Assembly: GCA_040758525.1 (NCBI GenBank)
Contig: JBFLVQ010000631.1
Span: 1 to 5,685, forward strand
DNA from: JBFLVQ01 sp040758525
GTDB lineage: Bacteria > Acidobacteriota > Blastocatellia > Chloracidobacteriales > JADJPF01
Direction: 5' to 3'
Length of the DNA: 5,685 nt
Positions 1 to 5,193 of this stretch are shown piece by piece. The first letter of the stretch is position 1. Each line of letters starts with the position of its first letter. The notes below the pieces were generated by a model. The model worked only from the letters and a program-made list of their open reading frames with translations, ran no database searches and was not told where the DNA came from. The translations under genes were made by a program, and so were the position numbers.

Positions 1-87
1 GGTTATTGTTGTGTCTTGCACGATCTTGCTACTGAATTGAAATACTAGCGTAGCGATTTTTGTAAATGCAAGCAGAGCAGTAATAAG

Positions 88-137
88 CTTATCCGCTTAG
101 ACAGTAAATAGATTTAGATCTAGTCTAAGCGGATAAG
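88..137. repeat. Long perfect inverted repeat (hairpin) downstream of ahpD
   Basis: Two 15-bp arms, CTTATCCGCTTAGAC (88-102) and GTCTAAGCGGATAAG (123-137), are exact reverse complements. Inside them TAGAT (109-113) and ATCTA (118-122) can pair as a further 5-bp stem around a 4-nt loop, leaving positions 103-108 as a one-sided bulge. The element begins 14 bp beyond the ahpD stop, so it could stabilise or end the ahpC-ahpD transcript. It is not a textbook intrinsic terminator, because neither strand has a T-run directly after the hairpin: minus continues CTTATTACTG and plus continues AAAAATATATG. It could also be a small mobile or REP-like element, or an operator region, since it contains a PerR-box-like sequence. 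The repeat is seen directly; its role is not known. Confidence 0.75.
114..128. promoter_or_regulatory. Possible third PerR-box-like dyad
   Basis: TTAGA-TCTAG-TCTAA has the same 5-N5-5 arrangement as the dyads at the ahpC and perR promoters in this window. It overlaps the right arm and loop of the inverted repeat at 88-137, so part of its symmetry may be incidental. No promoter or start codon that it would control is visible in the window. A gene beyond position 1 on the minus strand is possible. Confidence 0.35.
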
Positions 138-150
138 AAAAATATATGTC

Positions 151-705
151 TTAACCAATCGCCACTTGGGCTTTGTCTACGATTAGATTCATCTCTAGCG
201 AGACAGCGGCGGCGTTAATAGTTGCAGCAATACGAATAACATCGTGTACCTGATCTTCATTAATACCATTGTCAGTAACGACGTTCTCATGAGAACGTAG
301 GCAAAGCTCACAACCATTGATTGCACTGACCGCAAGACTGAAGAGTTCAAAATCGATCTTGTTAGTAAGCGGTTTACCTATCCAGTTCATACGCAAACGT
401 GCAGGTTTAGCATCATAACCTGGTTTGCCGATCATATGACGAAAACGATAGTAGACGTTGTTCATTGCCATAAGTGCCGCCGCCGCCTTAGCATCTTCAA
501 TTACATTTGCAGCTACCTGTGACTGTGCATCTAGCAGTATCGCCTGTGCCAATTCAGGATTTCGTGTAGCGATCGCCGATGCAACCGCAGTACCCCATAT
601 CTGGGCATTAGTCAATGAGCTAGATTGAAAGACCGATTGTAAATTCAGTCTGATATCTTTAGCAGCATCAGGAATTTTTGTACATATAGTCTCTAACGCG
701 CTCAT
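151..705 (-). CDS. ahpD: AhpD, alkylhydroperoxidase-like reductant of AhpC
   Basis: This 184-residue protein fits the AhpD (carboxymuconolactone decarboxylase-like) family. In mycobacteria AhpD is a cytoplasmic thiol protein that re-reduces AhpC using electrons from the lipoamide/dihydrolipoamide system and has weak peroxidase activity of its own. The family centre Glu-x11-Cys-x2-Cys-x3-His is intact: Glu120, Cys132, Cys135 and His139, within NGCELCLRSHE. From memory, the M. tuberculosis equivalents are E118, C130, C133 and H137, an offset of only two. The start at 705 is preferred over an in-frame ATG at 750. It has AGGGAGG 8 nt upstream, gives the usual family length, and its A is also the last base of the ahpC stop (TAATG). 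The 750 start would add 15 residues unlike the family. The one-base overlap implies translational coupling with ahpC. No separate promoter is seen. Confidence 0.93.
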   Translation of the reverse strand: MSALETICTKIPDAAKDIRLNLQSVFQSSSLTNAQIWGTAVASAIATRNPELAQAILLDAQSQVAANVIEDAKAAAALMAMNNVYYRFRHMIGKPGYDAKPARLRMNWIGKPLTNKIDFELFSLAVSAINGCELCLRSHENVVTDNGINEDQVHDVIRIAATINAAAVSLEMNLIVDKAQVAIG

Positions 706-1247
706 TATGCCGCCCTCCCTAAAGTATCTTGACCCTTCTGCCAGTTGCAAGGGCAGAGTTCGTTTGTCTGTAATGCATCAAGCGCACGTAACACTTCATC
801 GACATTGCGACCAACCGAGAGGTTATTTACATTGACCCATTGAATAATTCCCTCTGGATCAACAATAAAGGTAGCGCGTAGTGCTACACCCTCTTCATTG
901 TGCAGAATACCCAGTGCGGTTGAAAGCTCCCGTTTGGTATCGGCTAGCATAGGGTAGGGTAGTTCTTTCAAATCTTTATGGCTATTACGCCAAGCTAGAT
1001 GTACGAAGTGTGAGTCAGTACTAGCGCCAAGAACTTGAGTATCACGATCAGCAAAGTCTTGAGTGCGCCGACCAAATTCAGCAATCTCGGTTGGACAAAC
1101 AAAAGTGAAATCCATCGGCCAGAAGAAGATTACTCGCCATTTACCAGGATAAGTTTGATTGGTTATCTCTTGAAACTCCTTGCCTGTCTCTAGGCTTACT
1201 ACTGCTTGTAGCTTAAAGTTCGGAAATTGGTTACCAATTGTTAACAT
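705..1247 (-). CDS. ahpC: AhpC, 2-Cys peroxiredoxin (alkyl hydroperoxide reductase)
   Basis: AhpC is a cytoplasmic peroxiredoxin that reduces H2O2, organic hydroperoxides and peroxynitrite. The 180-residue protein carries the peroxidatic motif PMDFTFVCPTEI, with Pro44, Thr48 and Cys51, and the active-site Arg124. Near the C-terminus ELCPCNW supplies Cys165 and Cys167, the two-cysteine resolving arrangement of the actinobacterial, AhpD-dependent AhpC type rather than the AhpF-dependent enteric type. This agrees with ahpD directly downstream. It is slightly shorter than the mycobacterial protein, in the loop before TYPGKW and at the C-terminus. AAGGAG (1256-1261) lies 8 nt before the ATG. A PerR-type dyad at 1277-1291 sits in the likely promoter, so peroxide-inducible repression by the neighbouring PerR is inferred. 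Confidence 0.96.
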   Translation of the reverse strand: MLTIGNQFPNFKLQAVVSLETGKEFQEITNQTYPGKWRVIFFWPMDFTFVCPTEIAEFGRRTQDFADRDTQVLGASTDSHFVHLAWRNSHKDLKELPYPMLADTKRELSTALGILHNEEGVALRATFIVDPEGIIQWVNVNNLSVGRNVDEVLRALDALQTNELCPCNWQKGQDTLGRAA

Positions 1248-1267
1248 CTGTTTTGCTCCTTAGATAA

Positions 1268-1296
1268 AGTATAAACTTAGATTACATCTAATTAAA
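1268..1296 (-). promoter_or_regulatory. Probable ahpC-ahpD promoter
   Basis: On the minus strand a -10 TATACT (1268-1273) is preceded, after 17 nt, by a weak -35 TTTAAT (1291-1296). Transcription would start near 1261, just at the ahpC Shine-Dalgarno sequence, so the leader would be short. The spacer is filled by the PerR-like dyad, as expected for a repressed promoter. The -10 is convincing; the -35 is poor. Confidence 0.5.
1277..1291. promoter_or_regulatory. PerR-box-like operator of ahpC
   Basis: TTAGATTACATCTAA is a 7-1-7 dyad with six of seven arm positions complementary. This is the geometry of Fur/PerR boxes (B. subtilis PerR consensus TTATAATNATTATAA). It lies between the -35 and -10 of ahpC. 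The same TTAGA-N5-TCTAA core occurs at the perR promoter, which supports binding by the PerR encoded next door. Confidence 0.65.
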
Positions 1297-1302
1297 TAAC
1301 AG

Positions 1303-1326
1303 AAAAAAATGGCCTCGGCAGCCATT
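1303..1326 (-). terminator. Intrinsic terminator of perR
   Basis: Read on the minus strand, AATGGC (1326-1321) and GCCATT (1313-1308) pair as a 6-bp stem around the 7-nt loop TGCCGAG, followed directly by a T-run (the A-run at 1303-1309 on the plus strand). It begins 8 bp after the perR stop codon. It separates perR transcription from ahpC, which has its own promoter just downstream. Confidence 0.75.
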
Positions 1327-1334
1327 ATCAGAGA

Positions 1335-1757
1335 TTATTTCTTAAGACAGGTCGAGCAAAGACCTTTGAGAGTTACCTCGAACTCTTCTACTTTATGTTG
1401 GCCTGGCAATTTACATATTTGTACATTACTGATCAGGTGGCATTCAACATCTTCAATCTTACCGCAAGTACGACAAATAAAGTGATGATGTTGAGCTGTA
1501 TTAGGATCAAAACGTACTGCCCCTTCTTCAAAAAGTTCCCTTATCAATCCTGCTGTCTTGAGCCAGTTTAATGTATTGTAAACAGTGGCTCGGGAGGTCA
1601 TAGGAAACTTACGATTAACGGCCTTCAACACTTCTTCTGCAGTTGGATGATGCTTGGCAGCCTGTAAATATTCGACAATTATACGGCGTTGCGGCGTCAT
1701 CTTTAAGCCGCGCTGTTGTGCCAATTCCTCAACTTTCTGCTTTGCTAACCTTGTCAT
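1335..1757 (-). CDS. perR: PerR, peroxide-sensing Fur-family repressor
   Basis: This 140-residue protein has the Fur-family layout: an N-terminal winged helix (about residues 1-80, recognition segment around SRATVYNTLNWL) and a C-terminal metal-binding dimerisation domain. Two CxxC pairs, Cys95/Cys98 and Cys134/Cys137, form the structural zinc site. The regulatory-site residues match B. subtilis PerR: His37 in HHPTAEE, Asp84 in RFDPNT, His90 and His92 in QHHHF, and Asp103 in KIEDVE (B. subtilis H37, D85, H91, H93, D104). Aspartate at 84 favours PerR over Fur. In PerR, iron-catalysed oxidation of the histidines releases DNA. The downstream ahpC-ahpD genes and the shared dyads fit this role. 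There is no Shine-Dalgarno sequence; the promoter -10 lies so near the ATG that the mRNA is probably leaderless. Autoregulation is inferred from the dyad over the -10. Confidence 0.9.
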   Translation of the reverse strand: MTRLAKQKVEELAQQRGLKMTPQRRIIVEYLQAAKHHPTAEEVLKAVNRKFPMTSRATVYNTLNWLKTAGLIRELFEEGAVRFDPNTAQHHHFICRTCGKIEDVECHLISNVQICKLPGQHKVEEFEVTLKGLCSTCLKK

Positions 1758-1764
1758 AGCGAAT

Positions 1765-1779
1765 TTAGAATAAGTCTAA
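1765..1779. promoter_or_regulatory. PerR-box-like operator of perR (autoregulation)
   Basis: TTAGAATAAGTCTAA is a 7-1-7 dyad with six of seven complementary arm positions; the flanking T and A extend it to 17 bp. It covers the -10 of the perR promoter. A further overlapping dyad, TCTAA-AC-TTAGA (1775-1786), reaches into the spacer, so more than one repressor dimer might bind, as seen with other Fur-family operators. Confidence 0.65.
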
Positions 1780-1795
1780 ACTTAGATTCTGTCAA
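1767..1795 (-). promoter_or_regulatory. perR promoter, TTGACA-N17-TATTCT
   Basis: On the minus strand a consensus -35 TTGACA (1795-1790) is followed after exactly 17 nt by TATTCT (1772-1767). Start by a sigma-70-type polymerase about 7 nt further gives a transcript beginning around 1760, only about 3 nt ahead of the perR ATG. The promoter sits in the 82-bp gap after the oxidoreductase gene, so perR need not depend on read-through. Confidence 0.8.
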
Positions 1796-1839
1796 CACTT
1801 CTTTGGCAGAATAGACCAGATTGGTTTGCTAACAACCCA

Positions 1840-4137
1840 TCAAGTCAAACGCTCAAGACGAGCAGGCACATGCTTATGCCAAGGAGTGCCAGCAAGAAAG
1901 TCACGGTCTTCGCTGGCCGTAAGCTCATTAGGGGCAACTCCTGCACGTAAGATTTGCCCATTTCCAGTATCATAATCGACTCCTAGACCATTGGGTAGAG
2001 AGATATGACCTGGCTGCATCATCTCCGAGATCTCAACGATTACTTCCGCACTGCCACGCCGTGTACTCACTCTGGCGCGATCTCCATTGGTTAAACCTAG
2101 CGCTTCAGCATCCATTGAGCTGATACGTAGTGTGCCATCATATGTTGTCTTGCGCCATTGAGGATTTCGGTAGATAGTGTTAGCAGTATCAGAACGGCGC
2201 TCACCAGCAGAAAGAATATAGGGAAAGGCAGCGTCATGCTGTAATGGCTCGCTAACAAGCTTCTTTAATTCGGCTAGCAATTCTGGAATCACTAGATTGA
2301 TCTTACCTCCCGGCAGACGTACTCGTTTCCAGTTATCTTTATACTCATCTGAGGCGACCACAATTCCAGAAGGACTGTTGAGCACAGCCTCAAATAACTT
2401 TTCCCCTGCCGTGAATGGATCACCAGTAAAACCAGCATGTGCAGCCGACTCAGGATTTGCTTGCACAAAGAGATGGCAAGCGCCCCATAGTACTGCTGCT
2501 GATTGGGCAGCATTCGGCAGTGTTGGCCCAAGTGTACGATAGAGCACAAAAGGTGCAAGCCGGGCAATAGTAGGATTGCTGGTAACTGCCATAAAGAAGG
2601 CTTGTGCAAAAGCCATACGGTCTTTTTCTGCCGCTGCCTTGAGGGGCGCGAGATCTTCTGGTGTCAATATATCTAAAGCCTCTACAAGTCGTGCATGAAT
2701 CTCTGGTTCAGGCAATGTGCCAGCCAATGGCTGTAGTAGTGGATGACGTAGATGAAACACACTGTTGGGGAATTCAAAATTGAAGTAGGAAGCTTCATAC
2801 TTCTCAAACTGGCTTGGTGCTGGCAGTATATAATGGGCAAGCCTGGCTGTCTCTGTCATAGCAATATCGATCACCACCAATAGCTCTAAAGCACTCAGTG
2901 CTGCTCGCATCTTCTGGCTGTCAGCAAGAGAATGGGCGGGATTGGCGCTTTCTACTATCATTGCTCGATAGCGCTTGGGGTGATCAGTGAGGATCTCTTC
3001 AGGTATCACGTTGCAGGGTACCAGTCCAGAAATTATACGTGCGCCTACTACTGGACTCTGTTTCTCTAACTTCTCACTACCTTTGTCCATAGCATTACCC
3101 TTGCCTAAGGCAGTCACTGAGATTAGCGGCAAAGGAATATAGGTTGTTCCTGGGCGACCAAAGTTTCCTGTAAGAATCCAGAGCAACTTATCTAGATAGC
3201 TACCTAGTGTTGAATGTCTAGACATCTGCATACCTAAGTCTTCGCCAACTGCAACACTCTTAGCTCGTCCTATACGTCTTGCTGTCTCACGTAGCTGGGT
3301 CTCAGGGATACCACAGATCTGGGCAAATTCGCCGACAGGAATGGCGGCAAAGATAGGCTCAATAGTTTCCCAACCAGTAGCATGGTCGGTTAACCATTCT
3401 CTTGCTATTAAGTTTTCTTGTACTAGGATCGCGATCAGCGCACTCAGGCACCAAGCATCTGTACCTGGCTTGATCGCCAAATGATAGTCGGCCAACTTTG
3501 CTGTCTCACTGCGACGTGGATCTATTACTACAATGGAGCGATGGGGATCTTTAGCAAGCTGGCGCAAGGTTGCACGAGCACGGGCAAAGCCATGCGATTG
3601 CCAGGGATTTTTGCCGATAAAGACCGCCACTTCACAGTGCTCGAAGTCGCCATGGTTGCCAGCTCCCAGCATACGGCCATTCACCCAAAACTCACCGGTC
3701 TTTTCCTGAGCCAGCGCATTAGATCGGAATTTTGTACCTAATGCCTTCAGTGTACTATCAGCATAGGTGCCTCCCAGGTGATTTCCTTGGCCACCACCAC
3801 CATAATAGAAGATGGATTCACCACCATAGGCAGCTTTGATGTTAAGAAATTTAGCGGCAATCTCATGAATTGCTGTATCCCAATCGATCGCTTCAAATGT
3901 ACCATCAGCGCGGCGTCGCAATGGTGATGTCAGCCGATCAGTACTATTCTGATAGTAGTCCAGTTTGAGCGGTTTTTCACAAGTATAGCCTTGAGAGGCA
4001 GGATGTGCTTTATTGCCGCGTACACGTTCGATATGGCGACCATCAGGGCCACCCAATTGTACCTCTATCCCACAGTTGAGGCTGCATAGGATACAGGCGG
4101 TAGGGTGCCAGTTATGATTTGATGCATTATTACTCAT
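1840..4137 (-). CDS. Molybdopterin-dependent oxidoreductase (formate dehydrogenase/nitrate reductase superfamily), cytoplasmic
   Basis: This 765-residue protein belongs to the DMSO-reductase/formate-dehydrogenase superfamily. An N-terminal 4Fe-4S domain has Cys15-x2-Cys18-x3-Cys22-x30-Cys53, with Lys55 after the last cysteine. The large molybdopterin domain includes GKNPW (175-179), VVIDPRRSETA (203-213) and the cofactor-binding IKPGTDAW (222-229). The C-terminal dinucleotide-binding domain runs from about 638 (FPYILSAGERRSDTANT) to the end. No Tat or Sec signal is present, so it should be cytoplasmic. It resembles a group of about 760-residue proteins annotated only as molybdopterin oxidoreductase in actinobacteria. 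Substrate and partner are unknown, and no partner subunit gene is adjacent. In the region where formate dehydrogenases carry Cys or Sec as Mo ligand, this protein reads QEKTGEFW (144-151) without either. The 4137 start has GGAGG 6 nt upstream. An in-frame ATG at 4164, nine codons earlier, has AAGGA directly abutting it. It is probably co-transcribed with the TetR gene 83 bp upstream. Confidence 0.9.
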   Translation of the reverse strand: MSNNASNHNWHPTACILCSLNCGIEVQLGGPDGRHIERVRGNKAHPASQGYTCEKPLKLDYYQNSTDRLTSPLRRRADGTFEAIDWDTAIHEIAAKFLNIKAAYGGESIFYYGGGGQGNHLGGTYADSTLKALGTKFRSNALAQEKTGEFWVNGRMLGAGNHGDFEHCEVAVFIGKNPWQSHGFARARATLRQLAKDPHRSIVVIDPRRSETAKLADYHLAIKPGTDAWCLSALIAILVQENLIAREWLTDHATGWETIEPIFAAIPVGEFAQICGIPETQLRETARRIGRAKSVAVGEDLGMQMSRHSTLGSYLDKLLWILTGNFGRPGTTYIPLPLISVTALGKGNAMDKGSEKLEKQSPVVGARIISGLVPCNVIPEEILTDHPKRYRAMIVESANPAHSLADSQKMRAALSALELLVVIDIAMTETARLAHYILPAPSQFEKYEASYFNFEFPNSVFHLRHPLLQPLAGTLPEPEIHARLVEALDILTPEDLAPLKAAAEKDRMAFAQAFFMAVTSNPTIARLAPFVLYRTLGPTLPNAAQSAAVLWGACHLFVQANPESAAHAGFTGDPFTAGEKLFEAVLNSPSGIVVASDEYKDNWKRVRLPGGKINLVIPELLAELKKLVSEPLQHDAAFPYILSAGERRSDTANTIYRNPQWRKTTYDGTLRISSMDAEALGLTNGDRARVSTRRGSAEVIVEISEMMQPGHISLPNGLGVDYDTGNGQILRAGVAPNELTASEDRDFLAGTPWHKHVPARLERLT

Positions 4138-4185
4138 AGGGAGCCTCCAATGGTTATATGACATTCCTTTGATATGATCTGTCTA

Positions 4186-4211
4186 ATTCTAGGTAGCGCT
4201 AGAATCTAGCG
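4186..4211. promoter_or_regulatory. Overlapping palindromes between tetR and the oxidoreductase gene
   Basis: CGCTAGA-A-TCTAGCG (4197-4211) is a perfect 7-1-7 palindrome. It overlaps a second one, ATTCTAG (4186-4192) paired with CTAGAAT (4199-4205) around 6 nt. Both lie in the gap after the tetR stop. A hairpin from the second pair could form in RNA, but no T-run follows on the minus strand, so an operator for the oxidoreductase gene is more likely than a terminator. The sequence differs from both the PerR-like and the tetR-promoter dyads here. The binding protein is unknown. Confidence 0.45.
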
Positions 4212-4220
4212 TGTATGAAA

Positions 4221-4799
4221 CTATTTTTCTTCTTTTAATACAGCCATTCTTCGACAAGCCATCAGAATTTGATCAGAAAGCGTAGGATCTTTGACGGCAC
4301 GAGCCAACATCAATCCTCCTATACATAGAGCAATAGTTGCAATTGCTCGGTCTCGGGCCGAAATACCATTGTCTGGTAATTTACCTTCAATCTCTGAGAG
4401 CAGGCTTCTAAATTGATTTTCGAAACTCTCTTTGGCTAGGTCGCCACAACGTGAGATATCCGAAGTAAAAGCTGGTAGCGGACATCCATCCGCAGCCATA
4501 TCACGATGCTGCCGGCTAAGGTAGCGACGTACTACTTCTTGAAGCCAATCTAAACCTTCATGCTCCTCAAGACCAGCCAGTAATAGCTCTTTAGTACGTT
4601 CGACAGTTACCGCGATAGTCTCTGCTAGTAAGGCCTCTTTAGAGTCAAAATGGGAATAGAAGCCTCCTGGGGTAAGTCCAGCATCTTTCATAACCGCATC
4701 TATTCCTGTGCCAACATATCCATTCTCGCGAAAGGCCCTACTAGCAGCTTTCAAGATTCGCCGATGAGTCTTCTCTTTGTGATCAGTTGGATATCGCAT
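4221..4799 (-). CDS. TetR/AcrR-family repressor with NemR-like cysteine
   Basis: This is a 192-residue TetR-type regulator. Residues about 10-56 form the DNA-binding domain, with the typical pattern ILKAASRAFRENGY, TGIDAVMKDAGLTPGGFYSHF and SKEALLAET. The C-terminal ligand domain contains ADGCPLPAFTSDISR, with Cys106 at the position where E. coli NemR (from memory) has its electrophile- and hypochlorite-reactive Cys106 in a similar Gly-Cys context. Other cysteines are Cys118, Cys159 and Cys182. The family usually represses a neighbouring detoxification gene. Here the next gene on the same strand encodes the molybdopterin oxidoreductase, the likely target. Two near-identical dyads lie over and just upstream of its own promoter, implying autorepression. 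No Shine-Dalgarno sequence is seen, and the -10 position suggests a leaderless mRNA. The ligand is unknown. Confidence 0.9.
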   Translation of the reverse strand: MRYPTDHKEKTHRRILKAASRAFRENGYVGTGIDAVMKDAGLTPGGFYSHFDSKEALLAETIAVTVERTKELLLAGLEEHEGLDWLQEVVRRYLSRQHRDMAADGCPLPAFTSDISRCGDLAKESFENQFRSLLSEIEGKLPDNGISARDRAIATIALCIGGLMLARAVKDPTLSDQILMACRRMAVLKEEK

Positions 4800-4806
4800 G
4801 CCATTT

Positions 4807-4830
4807 ATAATATTGCGAGCGTAATATTAT
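4807..4830. promoter_or_regulatory. Operator O1, dyad inside the tetR promoter
   Basis: A 24-bp dyad has perfect 8-bp outer arms, ATAATATT (4807-4814) and AATATTAT (4823-4830), and a centre GCGAGCGT that is symmetric at its CG..CG pairs. It runs from the -10 to the edge of the -35 of the tetR promoter. The core TTGCGAGCGTAATATTA (4813-4829) recurs with two changes at 4844-4860, which supports a sequence-specific repressor, most simply the TetR protein itself. Confidence 0.65.
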
Positions 4831-4835
4831 GTCAA
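4807..4835 (-). promoter_or_regulatory. tetR promoter, TTGACA-N17-TATTAT
   Basis: On the minus strand the -35 TTGACA (4835-4830) and the -10 TATTAT (4812-4807) are separated by exactly 17 nt. Only 7 nt lie between the -10 and the ATG at 4799, so the predicted start point is at or within one base of the A of the start codon and the message would be leaderless. Operator O1 coincides with this promoter. Confidence 0.8.
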
Positions 4836-4842
4836 ATAAAAA

Positions 4843-4860
4843 ATTACGATCGTAATATTA
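4843..4860. promoter_or_regulatory. Operator O2, second copy of the tetR-type site
   Basis: ATTACGATCGTAAT (4843-4856) is a perfect 14-bp palindrome. The segment 4844-4860, TTACGATCGTAATATTA, matches O1 at 15 of 17 positions in direct orientation. The offset is 31 bp, close to three helical turns, so two repressor dimers could bind the same DNA face. O2 lies just upstream of the tetR -35, in the gap shared with the rightward small ORF. Confidence 0.6.
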
Positions 4861-4908
4861 ATGGTTATCGTCTAAATGAACCCACCGTATATTATCGGTA
4901 TTTTAATA

Positions 4909-4938
4909 TTGACGTTAAACGAACGTTCGTACTATTAT
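4909..4938 (+). promoter_or_regulatory. Possible rightward promoter of the small ORF, TTGACG-N18-TATTAT
   Basis: TTGACG (4909-4914) and TATTAT (4933-4938) are separated by 18 nt on the plus strand. Transcription would begin near 4945, the A of the ATG of the small ORF. This matches the leaderless layout of perR and tetR. A 12-bp palindrome fills the spacer. The region is AT-rich, which raises the chance of coincidence. Confidence 0.5.
4919..4930. promoter_or_regulatory. 12-bp palindrome in the rightward promoter spacer
   Basis: ACGAACGTTCGT is a perfect palindrome between the putative -35 and -10 of the small ORF. Its size and position suit a repressor operator, and similar cores occur in TetR-family operators. 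It does not closely match O1 or O2, so a different regulator, or a weaker site for the same one, is possible. Confidence 0.45.
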
Positions 4939-4944
4939 TTTATT

Positions 4945-5193
4945 ATGGCAAAGATAAAAGAAACCCATAGAGGGGCTGTCTATACTGCTATTAGGGCTGG
5001 CGAGGTAGTGCTAGAAGACTTAAATATAGGCTGTCTAGAAGACCCTCTAAGGTATCTCCAAGGACGCTTGCTTGCCTATTACAATCCCTTAGAAAACATA
5101 CAATTAGCAGCGCCTAAGAAGACCATAGCAGAGTTTATGAAAATGTTAATAGTAGCGTGTATGGGAAAATTTTATTACCGGTTGCGCGGGTAG
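4945..5193 (+). CDS. Hypothetical small protein, 82 residues
   Basis: I do not recognise this protein. From the ATG at 4945 it reads MAKIKETHRGAVYTAIRAGE at the start and ends YYRLRG. It has a mixed charged/hydrophobic composition with basic ends and two cysteines (Cys30, Cys72), and no signal peptide or clear membrane segment. A short in-frame repeat (CTAGAAGAC at 5011-5019 and 5035-5043) gives LED twice, eight residues apart. An in-frame ATG at 4876 would give 105 residues, but that extension covers the putative promoter and palindrome, so the later start is preferred. No Shine-Dalgarno sequence precedes either start. It is divergent from tetR and could share its regulation. It may also be a degraded fragment or a chance ORF. 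Confidence 0.35.
   Translation: MAKIKETHRGAVYTAIRAGEVVLEDLNIGCLEDPLRYLQGRLLAYYNPLENIQLAAPKKTIAEFMKMLIVACMGKFYYRLRG

Noticed and set aside
706..750. In-frame upstream ATG that would add 15 residues to AhpD
   Set aside because: The ATG at 705 has AGGGAGG at good spacing, overlaps the ahpC stop as TAATG and gives the normal family length. The extension lies inside the ahpC coding sequence.
1808..1828. ACCA/TGGT mini-hairpin after the oxidoreductase stop as a terminator
   Set aside because: The stem is only 4 bp and no T-run follows on the minus strand.
2297..2542. Plus-strand open frame within the oxidoreductase gene
   Set aside because: It is antisense to a well-conserved coding region, with no recognisable protein features or ribosome binding site.
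2292..2609. Second minus-strand frame inside the oxidoreductase gene
   Set aside because: It is out of frame with the real gene, and its leucine/serine/histidine-rich translation looks like a frame shadow.
3481..3741. Plus-strand open frame within the oxidoreductase gene
   Set aside because: It is antisense to the molybdopterin-binding region and resembles no protein I know.
4138..4164. Upstream ATG for the molybdopterin oxidoreductase (nine extra residues)
   Set aside because: Its AAGGA abuts the ATG with no spacing, while the ATG at 4137 has GGAGG at 6 nt and starts just before the first conserved cysteine.
4650..4970. Plus-strand open frame across the tetR start and control region
   Set aside because: It overlaps tetR antisense and runs through both operators and the tetR promoter; its translation looks random.
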